From Phallus indusiatus (Eukaryota > Basidiomycota > Agaricomycetes > Phallales > Phallaceae): DNA of 64,000 nt. The notes beneath the pieces are model-generated. The model saw nothing but the letters and a program-made list of their open reading frames with translations, was not told where the DNA came from and did no database searches. The position numbers were made by a program, and so were the translations under genes. The stretch is taken from the NCBI GenBank assembly GCA_027605045.1, contig JAQFWX010000009.1, positions 372,001 through 436,000 on the forward strand, read 5' to 3'. Shown here one piece after another: positions 54,701 to 64,000 of the stretch; within the stretch, counting starts at the first letter, position 1, and each line of letters starts with the position of its first letter.

Positions 54701-55191
54701 CCTAAGTGGCATATACTCAATCCACCGCATAGCGGTGGATCCGTTACAGGTTTTCCTTGTTTCCGGCTCCATCGCCTACTCCAGCCAGCTCCCAAATCCT
54801 TCTTCCCTTTATCACACAACTGCTCCACATCCAACCCATTAGCTCCCAAAACCTTACACACCTCCGCTTGTTCCGTCGGCAAAGAGGTATATAATTTGTG
54901 AAAGTGTTGGTCGTTTTTGTAGATGGAGTCAATAGCGTCAGCCTGTGTTTTGTCGATGTCTAAATGCTTTAAATCGGCCTGTAGCGTGTAAGCCATAAGA
55001 AAGCAAAATAAGTCAAACATGAATACTCACAGAGACATTTCCCCCACGCTGTACCACTGGTAATGTGGGATGAGGCGGAATATATAAGGCTACTATCAAA
55101 CACCCATTCAATACAAGAAGACAGCGATAACAGCGATACTTCAACAATACTCACGGTTGCCATCAAACATTGGAGATTGTGTATTATCCAT
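51747..55191 (-). pseudogene. MULE-type transposase gene, broken by solo LTR B3
   Basis: Mutator-like DDE transposase with SWIM zinc finger. ATG at 55191 (MDNTQSPMFDGN); introns of about 45-75 nt, for example 55151 leftwards (GTGAGT...GATAG), and one near 54400 (GTATTC...TTTAG). Domains: N-terminal Cys-rich DNA-binding region (LLQCQCGLNSEAKKF; RARCGLKVNAKEW), MULE core near 53700-53300 (LILDGTFGICDRRILLF; TVITDTDTKERGALVAVW; LMLCKFHTRMAWANK), SWIM finger near 52530-52450 (INCYGWARCSCPAFD; GYACKHLWAF), and an acidic C-terminus. Removing LTR B3 and one GGTTT copy restores the reading frame, so loss is recent. I could not delimit the transposon's own ends. Confidence 0.85.
54429..54748 (-). repeat. 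Solo LTR B3
   Basis: TGTAACGTCTCG...CCGTTACA, 320 bp, flanked by perfect GGTTT duplications (54424-54428, 54749-54753). Same palindromic structure as B1/B2 with a few arm mismatches (ACGGTGAGCC). It lies in an exon of the transposase. Confidence 0.93.
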
Positions 55192-56450
55192 GGCAAGTTA
55201 GATGAGATGAAGTTGTATGGGAGGCACTGAAAGTAATACGGGCTGGAGGATACGGGTTGGAAGACACTTGAAGCAGTGCGACGAGAAAATGGGGACAATA
55301 AGCTCGAAGATTGTACTGTTTGCACATGACCGGGACTTAACTCAAGTTCCATTATTGCTTGTAAAAGAAACCAAGAGGCCTTTTCAAACTAATGTAAGTG
55401 GGTTATCGTGCATCATGTCCTTGCAACGAACACTTACCAATTGATCGATCATCGAACAATACTTAACAAAACTACTTCTCGACTTCAATCCTCACAAGCC
55501 ACAGCAGAGTCCTCCTATGGATGAACACTCCCCTCAATAACAACGTATGTCCTGTGAACATATAATGGTATGTGGATGTGGAGGGGGAGGATTGCGAGGG
55601 ATTGCACTGGAGGGTATCCGATGAGTTATGAAATTGTAACTCAGACCGATTTACAGGAGCAGGATTCTGTTCTTCTTATTGAAAACGTAATGTGCCTGAA
55701 GCTTCGCAATGTGCCTGAACTTCGCATCGGCTGTATCCCGGCAGTCTGAGTATTCAAACACCGCTGCCGATTTTTTGCCGCTGACGAAGCTCGTTGTGCG
55801 GGCTTCAGAATCGCGACGCGTAACTCGCTGTGTTTAAATCGGAGTTCAAAATCGACTGTATGCGCGTGCATCGTTTTTAAAGACTTTACTTTTTTTTCTC
55901 GCCTCATCAAAGTCTCATCCCTCCTTCCACCATCTCACCGCCGTCATCCACACCGCCATCCACGCCGCCATTCACGTCGCCATCCATACCGCCATCCACA
56001 CCACCATCCACACCACCATTCACACCACCATTCGCGTCACCGTCCATGCCATTACCACCATCCCGCTGTCATCCACACCGCGTCCGTGCCTTTCGCCTCG
56101 TCCACAACCAGTGACGCGCTGCCATTCTTCACACCGGTGAGTGGGTTAACTCCCAATCATACACCTACAAGTAACAGCAGGTACAGATTTTGCTACTTGC
56201 GCAGCGCAGTTTGTAGGACTTGGGATTAAGGATGAGGCTGAGTGAGAGCGACAGGAGATACCGGGGTGCGGTTTAGTAATAGTCAATTAGTCGTTAGCAT
56301 TATTAGCACGGTTTTTTTGTATATATACATATGTACATTTTATTACAAATAAAACATAAATTATATAATAACAAACAAGGAGAGCAAACGACAGAATAGA
56401 TGCACGGGCCGAGAAACCACCAGACTTATCACTTATCACTTATCTTAACT
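55192..56450. other. Intergenic sequence with a short-period minisatellite
   Basis: No convincing gene. At about 55927-56095 there is a degenerate 12-bp repeat based on CCACACCGCCAT. The rest is AT-rich 5' flank of the transposase and spacer. Confidence 0.5.
55927..56095 (+). repeat. Degenerate 12-bp minisatellite
   Basis: Repeats of CCACACCGCCAT and close variants (TCCACGCCGCCA, TTCACGTCGCCA), about a dozen units. Confidence 0.8.
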
Positions 56451-56646
56451 GTCAGTGGAAGAATACCACTGAGCCCCACTGAAATTCAGTGGGAGAATAC
56501 CACTGAATCCCACTGAATTTCAGTGGTTTTTACCACTGAAATGGCGGAAAAACCACTGAAATTCAGTGGTCAGACCACTGACAAACCACTGATATTCAGT
56601 GGGTCTACCCACTGGATCACCACTGAGTATCAGTGGCATTCAGTGG
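56451..56646. repeat. Array of short palindromes at the edge of a TIR transposon
   Basis: Repeated units with arms CCACTGA / TCAGTGG around varying 3-bp centres (CCACTGAAATTCAGTGG, CCACTGATATTCAGTGG, CCACTGAGTATCAGTGG), with spacers. The unit's CCACTG equals the tip of the terminal inverted repeat that starts 10 bp further on. Confidence 0.85.
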
Positions 56647-56655
56647 CGATTTTTT

Positions 56656-58150
56656 CCACAGTTACGGTGCCCGAGGAGTATCAGGTCACTTTTGTCTTTC
56701 TGAGTAGCAATTTGTTAGGCCCGCGCGTCGGTTGACAGCTTACACGTATATCACGTGGTCAGGGTCGCGTTGAATGACGACGTATATCGAAAAGAAACAC
56801 AAAAGCTGCTTGCCGTATCTCATGAGGTTTGTCACAAAAATCCCCAAAGCTCGATCGAGCCTGACGACGCCTGGCGACCTGGCCCAACCTGACGGAGTTC
56901 TGACGGTCGTCAATCAGGTTCGGTCAGACCGCCGTCAGATCAATAGGGCCCAATTGAGCCATCGTCCGTTTGATTTTAATCAAGCAAAATATAGTTACTA
57001 TCATACATGGATCAAGAATTAAAATAAAGCTTCAGTTTCTATTGAAACGTTCGGCGAGGAAATATCGTATAAGGTATCTGCATCAACAACATCTTTCAGT
57101 AACGTTGATAAGAGTGCCACTATAAGGATAAAATGACACCCACGAAATAAAACTTTGAACTAAGAAAAACATCAATTCCTTTGCTCTAAAAACGAGTCTG
57201 ACACCTTGACTTGAGGAAGCTGTTTTATAGTATAAATACATAATTAATACTGCTCTTATTTCGTAGTTGCTCGAACACTGGATATGAACTTGGTGAGTGA
57301 GTGATGCGTGTCGTTTGTTATATGGCATGATAGTCCGAGTGGTGTCCGACAAATCTTCTTGCTAGAAGGCTGGCGTAGCAGAAAGCCATCTGGTTCATGT
57401 TTCCGCATCTCTGATTCGATATAGTCTCTTGAGATGTAAATAGAATGAGAAGTTAAGTTGCCGGAAACATAGAACCCTACCTTGTCAGATGAATACCTGT
57501 CTCATTCGCAATTGTCTGCTTTATGGCCCGAGGTCCTTGTCGACGGCTGGGATCATTGGCCATCTGATCCAGAACAAGCTGTCTTTTCTGAGTATCTGAA
57601 AGACTCCGAGTAGTTATCATGCTTCCATGGAGATGGAGCTGTTTCCGACGTCGTGCAACTGTAGCCTCACTAAAAAAGACTGTCAATACTGCCAACCTTT
57701 CGACACAGCATCAAACCTCATAATTATTCCATGTTCCGTTTTCAAAAGTTCGCTTATCTGTTTCCGATTTGTGATGTTTCGCCTGTGATATTCAATCAAT
57801 GCGTTGGTGACTGTTTCGTCACCGCGGCGCGCTGTAAAAGAGTAGGTAAATGGTCGGAATAGCATGAGAATTATGTTTATACTCACTCACGACAATTTAC
57901 GTGTTGATTTCGACCTGTCGGATTATGATTGTGGCCACTGACAGACCCCGCTCCCGGGCCATTTGAGACTGTGTCTGACTCGTCCCCGACCTCATCATCC
58001 GACATACCAATTATTTTTGCAGTGATTAATACTGATAGTAAAAAGGTGGCCAGGCGCCAAACCGCGGCGCCGAGATGCCTTGCAATTGCACAGTGAAAAT
58101 TTGCTCGGTCAAAAAAGTGACCTGATACTCCTCGGGCACCGTAACAGTGG
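56656..58150 (-). mobile_element. DNA transposon with 40-bp TIRs, internally shortened
   Basis: Left TIR 56656-56695 (CCACAGTTACGGTGCCCGAG...) and right TIR 58111-58150, its reverse complement with about two mismatches. 1495 bp. It encloses only the N-terminal part of a transposase-like gene on the minus strand. No obvious target duplication. Confidence 0.75.
57330..58005 (-). pseudogene. Truncated transposase/integrase-like gene (N-terminal DNA-binding part)
   Basis: ATG at 58005 (MSDDEVGDESDTVSNG); exon 1 58005-57891; introns with GTGAGT...TACAG and GTTTGAT...TTTAG follow. The second and third exons encode a winged-helix-like block (RRGDETVTNALIEYHRR; NRKQISELLKTEHGIIMR) and RRRKQLHLHGSMITTRSLSD, KRQLVLDQMANDPSRRQGP; a fourth exon after about 57440 adds DYIESEMRKHEPDGFLLRQP. 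This order recalls the N-terminus of basidiomycete integrase-core (DDE) transposase-like proteins; no DDE domain follows, so it is a deletion derivative or a DNA-binding remnant. Confidence 0.55.
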
Positions 58151-59326
58151 ATTTGATTGGCTGGAATAAATAGAATTGGTAGTACAGCCGTATTAGGCGA
58201 CCATCTGAAAACGCTTTGTCTACGGATCATCGAACAGAGTCTAGTCTTGCAACCGCCTCTAAGATCACATTTATTCTCTTGGAATCCTTGCATCGCGGAT
58301 GATAGACGTCGATAGACATCCCCGATCGGCCGAGACTATGAGTACACGTACCCACCGGCACCGTATACATCGGGTGTCATGCGAGACGTTTAAGCGCGCA
58401 CATCTCGAGTCATTTAAAAGCCGTTTAATCAAACTTTTTCATCTGTTTCGCCAAGGTACAGGGTAAACAAGGTTCTGCCAGTGAGCCGAAACAGACTGTA
58501 AAGCACATTTCTGGCTGGAAATCAACAGACTTTCCCAGTTAAGGCGATATGACGCCGCAGTAGAACCATCATGTCACCTAGGCGCAGTGATTTGTTTTTC
58601 TGTTCTCCTTTGCTAGGTAACAATGGAGAATATGTAGATTGATGGCTACGGTTACTGTTTACTATTATGGTTCGACAGCCGCCGTGTGAAGCACGCAACA
58701 GATCGAACTAGGGTTTGCACTGCCACTTGATTTAAATTTGTACTTCGACCGCCGGTATCACATTCACGATAATTTCAATTTGGTTTATCAGATAATAAAC
58801 CCGAAACCCCTCAAACGAAAACCAACAACTCGAAAAATGCAAGCTTGAAGGATTTATTGACAACTCGACTTGATTTTCGAGTTCTATCATGGCACCTTCA
58901 GGTCCAAGTGAGATTGTAAATCAACTCCACTCGTTGTTATGAAAAACCTCTGCCACTTCTATCACTGATTTTAACACACACAATCATGGTACATATATGC
59001 ACCTGATCTCATTTGCGTCGTAAAGCCTGCCACAGTCCTGAGTATTGATTCTTATTTGGATCCGTTCTAGATCTTGTACAGGGGAAGATGGTGAAGAGAT
59101 TACTACGGAAATACATGCATATCATTCAACTGCTGTATAATCTCAAGATGCCAACTGCAATGCTTCACTATAAAGTCGCTGATTACATTCATTAACACTG
59201 TCGTAGTGATTTTCAGCCACCCTTCAATCACTTTTCCAATTTTCATTCACAGGCCGGTCCTGATTGCATACTTTCCAAAGTCGCTTTTGTTTTCTTTTTA
59301 TTGTTTTTTCAGCTTGAACTTTAGAT
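58151..59326. other. Intergenic region upstream of the secreted-protein gene
   Basis: No ORF, repeat or RNA gene that I can support. A TATAAAG near 59169 and a pyrimidine-rich stretch before 59327 could be promoter and leader of the next gene. Confidence 0.45.
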
Positions 59327-60340
59327 ATGCACTTCATTCTTTCAGCTTCTCTTCTGCTTCAGGTTCTCCTTCCTTTACTGCAGGTGCCGACTGTCTCCGC
59401 GAGACCGTTGATTGCTAGACAACTAGATTTACTCCCCGAAATCGAAAACAGCCTGAGTACGTTGATAGCCCTCAACAGCACGGAGTCCGCTACTGCGACT
59501 CCTACTACTGTCTCTACTGTTCCTGTCATTACTATTACTGTCTCTACTACTGCCTCTACTGTTCCTACTACTGCCCCTTTGACAGACGGGACACTGGGAA
59601 ACTCTACGACAGGGACGACTGTGCCAGCAGATGACGCTACCACACCAGATAGTTTCACATCCGGATTGGTATCTTCTCTTGAGACTCCAAGTAATGGAGG
59701 GATATTCAGCAAATTTACCGCTTCCCGACAAGGATTAGCCAGTTTGGCTAGACGATTCAAACGAAGTGTGAGTTTTCGTGCTGCTTTTGAGAGCCGTTTT
59801 CACTCAATACTTAATTTCTAGCAGAATTTTCCGTTTCATTCATTGAGCTACTGAATAATTGTTTCTAGACTTTTTACCCTTTCTTAGCGGATTAGTTGAC
59901 CCGAAGAACTCAGGCTCATCCAACGGAAATCCCTTTGGCGGTCACCCGGGTAACTTCGATTTCACATTCGCAGGTAAAATTTCCCGTTTGACCTATTTGT
60001 GCTTTATTCTAACAAACATGACTTAGCTAATAAACCGCAAAATGGAGGTAAATACTATTTCAAGTTGACGATACACTGCAAGGCGCACTACCAGTGGTTT
60101 CCGATTGCAATATGCATAATTTTACTGATAACTTCTCCTATTCATCAACAGGATCGACCAATGGACAGCCCCCCCAACCCGACGGGTTAAACCCAGGACA
60201 GTTCCAGCCTCAACAACATGATGGACCAAGTCAAGGAGGTTTCGGAAAGCCTTCAGGCCCAGGTGAGAAGACGATTCGGATCAGTCGATAAATGAGGTCA
60301 TGTTTATTAACCAAGTCCTAAATCTACAGGTTCTCACTAG
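59327..60340 (+). CDS. Small secreted Thr/Ser-rich protein
   Basis: Five exons: 59327-59765, 59869-59973, 60027-60047, 60152-60262, 60330-60340 (introns 103, 53, 104 and 67 nt, GT...AG; the first donor is GTGTGA). About 228 residues. The N-terminus is a clear signal peptide (MHFILSASLLLQVLLPLL, cleavage likely after TVSA). Then a short helical stretch (ARQLDLLPEIENSL), a Thr/Val/Ser-rich low-complexity block (repeats of STVPTTA-type) suited to O-glycosylation, a basic stretch (SLARRFKR), and a Gly/Pro/Gln/Asn-rich tail (FGGHPGNFDFTF, GQFQPQQHDGPSQGGFG). No known domain, no cysteine pattern. Probably a cell-wall or secreted protein; function unknown. The exon model is inferred from splice signals only. 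Confidence 0.65.
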
Positions 60341-61989
60341 ATTCGGGAAGGTACCCATTTTTATACCTGATATAATTGCATTGATGGCAACGATCTTACT
60401 GTTTCAGATGAGCTAAATCAATGCGCGAAAAATTTGTTGGCTTCCTTGACGAATTAAGTCTACTTTACAACGAACACGGGAGATATTTAGTCAGCATAAG
60501 TTTAACAGAAAATTTTCTCTATTTTCTTTAAATAAGGGACAGAAGTGACATTGGGCAGAGAGTATAGATTTAGAGCGTTGATACTGGATCTTGAAATTCG
60601 GAAGGGGGAAATCACCAGAAATTAGGCGACTCGGACAAATCGGATTGTATGTTTATGTACTTTACGCTGGTGAAATGAAAAAGTGTATTGTGGATTAAAA
60701 TGGGGCGATGCGCTTCCAAACACTAGTGTTGGAAGCGACGTTGAGTGATTCAAACAGAGAAACTGTTCCGCAGTTGTTGATGTACCAGTGCCCGTTTATC
60801 GACTGGTCATAGAAAAATCATGAGATATATTAGTTATTTAGTAGAAGATTTGATATTCCTGAAAGAAACGAAGCGTATGGCTTTTCAATTGCGCCAGATT
60901 TCCTACTAATTTCGGGGAATATTTCGTTGTTCGTTGATGGCAATCTGTGGAAGCTGATAGGGACGCTCAACACTTGTATCGGGGTGCGATAGAACGTGTA
61001 CTATTATTACTGAGGTATTCGTACAACCAGTCGGTGAATGGCGTCACTACACGAAAGCAGTCATGAACTGAAGAGCGTCTCTAGGCACTTTATAGCCTCT
61101 TATAGGCTCTCCATGGAAGCAAACCTATCGGACTCCGATTCCTTCTGCCGAGTTGTTCAGGATTTTCGAGATTAACCCAATGATTGGCCACTGTTCAGAA
61201 TAGGAAAAAAAAGACCGACGAACGATAGCGATTGGAGAGACACTCCGTAAGAACAATCTGTCTAAGGTGCACGCGAATGTGATCCTGCTAATCAGGGTCT
61301 GATCGTGCGATGTAGAAGTTGTCTCATTTTGGTGGACGGGAAGGTGAAAAAGAGAGGGAAATCGGAAATTGATCCATGTAATATCTATGGAGTCATTTCT
61401 CATTATTTTCATCGGCCGACATATGTTTTTATTTTGGCTTTAGGGGACACGGACACGAGATAGACGAGACAGAGATGATTGCGTCAAGAACAAACGCATA
61501 CGTATACGCGGCCTCGTGCGGCAGCATGCACACGGCAGAGAAGACTAATGTCACGCTTTCAACCGGTCTTACAGCGCTAGGCGGCGCTAAGTTGAGCGCA
61601 CCGAGACTCCGACCAAAAGTCCGAGACATTGGCGGGAAGCTTGGCCGATTGACGCTGGCCGTTGAGGTACGGATCTTGAATACGAGGGCCTGGGACATCT
61701 ATTAGGTCTCAAGAAGACGTAACGGTGTTGTCACGCGCCTCACGTGCGCGGTAATATACTTGCGGGTGCTCGAAGATTCAGCTGGAAAAGGAAGGAGGCA
61801 ATTTTGGCCGGAGCCTGAATATTGAATATTGAGATTTCGGCCCCAACTGTTTTCGTTTCTCACCACTGCCCAGCAGATCAACGGCTGCATTCACTGGCCC
61901 TTAAAAAGGATTCGTGTCCTTTGCTCGTCATCTTTTCTATTTCCTCCCCTTCCCCCTTCCTCCATTAACCACCCGCCCAGCTAGCTGCA
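60341..61989. other. Intergenic region upstream of the bZIP gene
   Basis: Open stretches on both strands around 61430-61700 overlap and have no start context or homology I recognise, so I call no gene. A CT-rich tract (61930-61975) just before 61990 fits a fungal leader/promoter for the bZIP gene, and TTAAAAAGG lies near 61900. Confidence 0.45.
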
Positions 61990-63402
61990 ATGGCATCATT
62001 TGGCTGGGAGTCCGCGATTGTAGACCCATTTGCTTCACTCGATAATTCTCCTCTCATTCCTATCTTCCAGGATTCTTATCCTCCCCAGTCTGCTCCAAAG
62101 CCGAAGGACTCGTTGGATAGTACGATTGCCAATGGAACCACAGCCAACTCCGTATCACCTCCGTATTCAGACTCGAGTCCCAGTCCCTCTGAGGATGGTG
62201 TTTCACTTCTCAACGACTCGAAATTGAACGGGGACTCGAATCACAAACGAAGAGAGTCTACCGATAATATTGAAGTCGACGAACAACAATCCGTTTCCAA
62301 ATCTTTGGGAACACAAGATGGCAAGGTTAAGAGGTCAGTAGCACCTTCGAGAAGAAAGTCGGGAGGGGAGAGAGGTCATGTATGTGCACATTTCTGCATT
62401 TATTCTCCCTCAACCTGGGACATACTCAACGGTTGGCTCACCATCAGGACGAATCGAAGCTTCTCAAGCGCAAAGAACAAAACCGTGCGGCGCAACGTGC
62501 TTTTAGAGAAAGGAAAGAGAAGCATGTCAAAGACGTGAGTATTTTATCTGCCAATCAAAAGTGCCCAGGCGCCAACCTGATTCGTACCCCTCATCTTTTC
62601 CCTTTTCCCTCTACTTTCTTCCCCGATGCAGTTGGAAGACAGAGTAGCACAGCTAGAAGCCAAAAGCGAGACTCAAGCTATGGAGAATGAGAATTTGCGT
62701 GATATGCTCAAACGTCTACAAGCCGAAAACACTATGCTGAGACAGAGTTCTTTTCCAATGTCTGTACCGAATGGCTCGGGGATGCCGAATGCCGCTTCTT
62801 CCTCAACTTCCTTTCCCCTCCCTGAACCCGGCCCTAGCCGTAGTCGACCCGACGCGACTTCGAATGCTTCTAGTCAAATTAATGTCGCCTCGCAACCGAG
62901 CTTCAGCTCTCAGTACTCGACGTTCGAATCATCCACCGCGCCATCAACACTTGCCGATAATAGCACAACTAATATGGCTGATGTCGAATTTGACTTGTTT
63001 GGAGGACCATTTACGACAGTCGCTTCGAATCCCATGTTCATGTCTTATCGAGATCCGACGGAGTCAATGAATGCTTTCGCTTCATTTGGTGGTTTTGGAG
63101 GTTGGGACGACATGAATTTGGTCGATAATTTTGGTCAATTTAATGGATTGACTTCTCTCAATTCGAATGATATAACTACCGCCGCCGCCGCCCAGAAGAA
63201 TACCAGTCCGATTTCGCCTTACGATGCACAATTTCAGGCGGCACTAGCGCAAAAGCATGTTACGCAGGAGGTATGAGCATTCTTATACTCCGCCGATGCT
63301 AAATTTCTGGAAGCCTGACGAGGAAACTTTTGTCAGCCATGTATGATTGATCAACTTTGCATAGATATGCAACGCAAAGCAACATGCACCGCTCTACACT
63401 AG
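61990..63402 (+). CDS. yap1: Yap1/Pap1-type bZIP transcription factor (AP-1-like)
   Basis: Four exons: 61990-62379, 62448-62534, 62632-63270 and 63337-63402, all phase 0, introns 68, 97 and 66 nt. 393 residues. Starts MASFGWESAIVDPF. The bZIP basic region (KRKEQNRAAQRAFRERKEKH, Pap1-family NxxAQxxFR signature) runs into a leucine zipper (LEDRVAQLEAKSETQ ... LRDMLKRLQAENTMLRQ). The middle is Ser/Asn/Pro-rich with Gly/Phe acidic activation-like stretches (EFDLFGGPF; FGGFGGWDDMNLVDNF). The last short exon gives CMIDQLCIDMQRKATC, a C-terminal Cys-rich redox domain overlapping a leucine-rich export signal. In the family oxidation of these cysteines blocks Crm1 export and drives oxidative-stress genes. 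There are no cysteines at all before this exon, so the N-terminal Cys-rich domain is absent. Confidence 0.9.
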
Positions 63403-64000
63403 TCGGCATTGATACACTTGGTTCTATTTTATTGTTTATTTGTATACGGAACGGAATTTGGACACGGAAGGAGGATCCTCGGTTATGTTGGGGCTACTAG
63501 GGGAGAAGCCTAGCAGTTTCGGTGATATCATTAATCCCACTTGGCTTACATGCATGGGTAGTAGAGTCACCCAGGACAATGATCCTCTCTCCTCTATGCA
63601 CCCTCGCCCTTGCTTAAATGTCCGGCTGCACAACCCGAGCTAATGCAAGGACTCGCCCTACTGGTTCCTCTCCGTTGGTAGATTTACGCTATGGTCATAT
63701 CTCTCACAACCCGCACTGATAAAAAAAACGAAAATTGTGCGCTACCCTTACTTTATTCCCTATTTTCCCCTTCGTTTTTCGTTTTGCTCTTTATTTGTAT
63801 CGCATAAGTATTCTCTGCCTGTTACTATCTACATCTTCTGATATATCGTCGATTTTTTATCCGATACTGGGAACCTTTTCCTCATACTTGTATTACCTAC
63901 AGAACTTTTAACTCAAGAAAAAAATATTATATTTTCCTCCGGATATACTGTTTACTCTCCCTCGTGTTTGACTTCGTGTTTTCTCAAACAGGAGGTTTTG
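63403..64000. other. 3' flank of the bZIP gene
   Basis: AT-rich sequence with no credible gene; candidate polyadenylation context around 63420-63450. Nothing further seen. Confidence 0.5.

Noticed and set aside
55927..56095. Possible CRISPR-like array
   Set aside because: A 12-bp degenerate minisatellite without spacers, in a eukaryotic context.
61429..61705. Two overlapping ORFs on opposite strands upstream of the bZIP gene
   Set aside because: No start context, no recognisable motif, and neither continues through plausible splice sites; more likely promoter sequence.
63436..63643. ORFs on both strands downstream of the bZIP stop
   Set aside because: They overlap each other in the likely 3' untranslated region and show no coding signal.

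Overview
The window looks like a transposon-rich block of a filamentous basidiomycete genome (probably Agaricomycetes). The reasons are: genes with many 45-75 nt introns (GTRNGT...YAG), chromodomain Ty3/gypsy elements, a Ty1/copia element, a MULE transposase, and one clear host regulator at the right edge, a Yap1/Pap1-type bZIP factor. There are no rRNA, tRNA or CRISPR signals. Positions 1-48165 are almost entirely nested LTR retrotransposons and solo LTRs; 48166-64000 is gene-bearing but also hit by insertions.

Left block (1-22398). A host gene fragment (977-1847, minus) has been broken by several LTRs. Three copies of one gypsy lineage follow: A'' (1848-6471, truncated, carrying five solo LTRs or LTR junctions), A' (6931-14422, same body but 3' LTR of a second family, E, with a deeply nested LTR stack at 9427-11863), and a 5' stub on the minus strand (14423-15018). 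A near-intact young A element (15426-21631, TSD TCCTC) sits inside an accessory ORF of a different element, B. The 3' end of B (15019-22398, ending in LTR B1) precedes a head-to-head junction.

Centre (22399-48165). Two large chromodomain gypsy elements are interleaved. Element C has gag-protease on the minus strand (22399-30192, with a copia element at 23720-28358) and RT-integrase, an extra ORF and its 3' LTR on the plus strand (42661-48165). The halves meet in frame and are flanked by GACGG/CCGTC next to LTRs of element B. Element B has its 5' LTR, gag and pol on the minus strand (33819-42660). Between them lie a MITE-like inverted-repeat element (30685-31245) and the 3' end of a fourth element, D (31611-33818), with two extra ORFs. 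The layout needs an inversion or complex rearrangement, or an assembly join.

Right block (48166-64000). An unidentified multi-exon gene (48680-51010) carries a solo LTR and a 39-bp repeat array; a MULE transposase gene (51747-55191, minus) carries a solo LTR of family B in an exon; a palindromic array and a TIR transposon (56451-58150) hold a truncated helix-turn-helix transposase gene. Then come two apparently intact host genes: a small secreted Thr/Ser-rich protein (59327-60340) and the Yap1-like factor (61990-63402).

The most unusual signal is in element B. Its LTRs, gag, pol and accessory ORF are, almost end to end, a chain of short perfect inverted repeats (arms of about 6-12 bp, very short loops, one every few tens of bases), which the other elements in the window do not show. 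Other notable points are a self-priming binding site and a mini-intron in the A/E LTRs, and accessory ORFs between pol and the 3' LTR in elements B, C and D.
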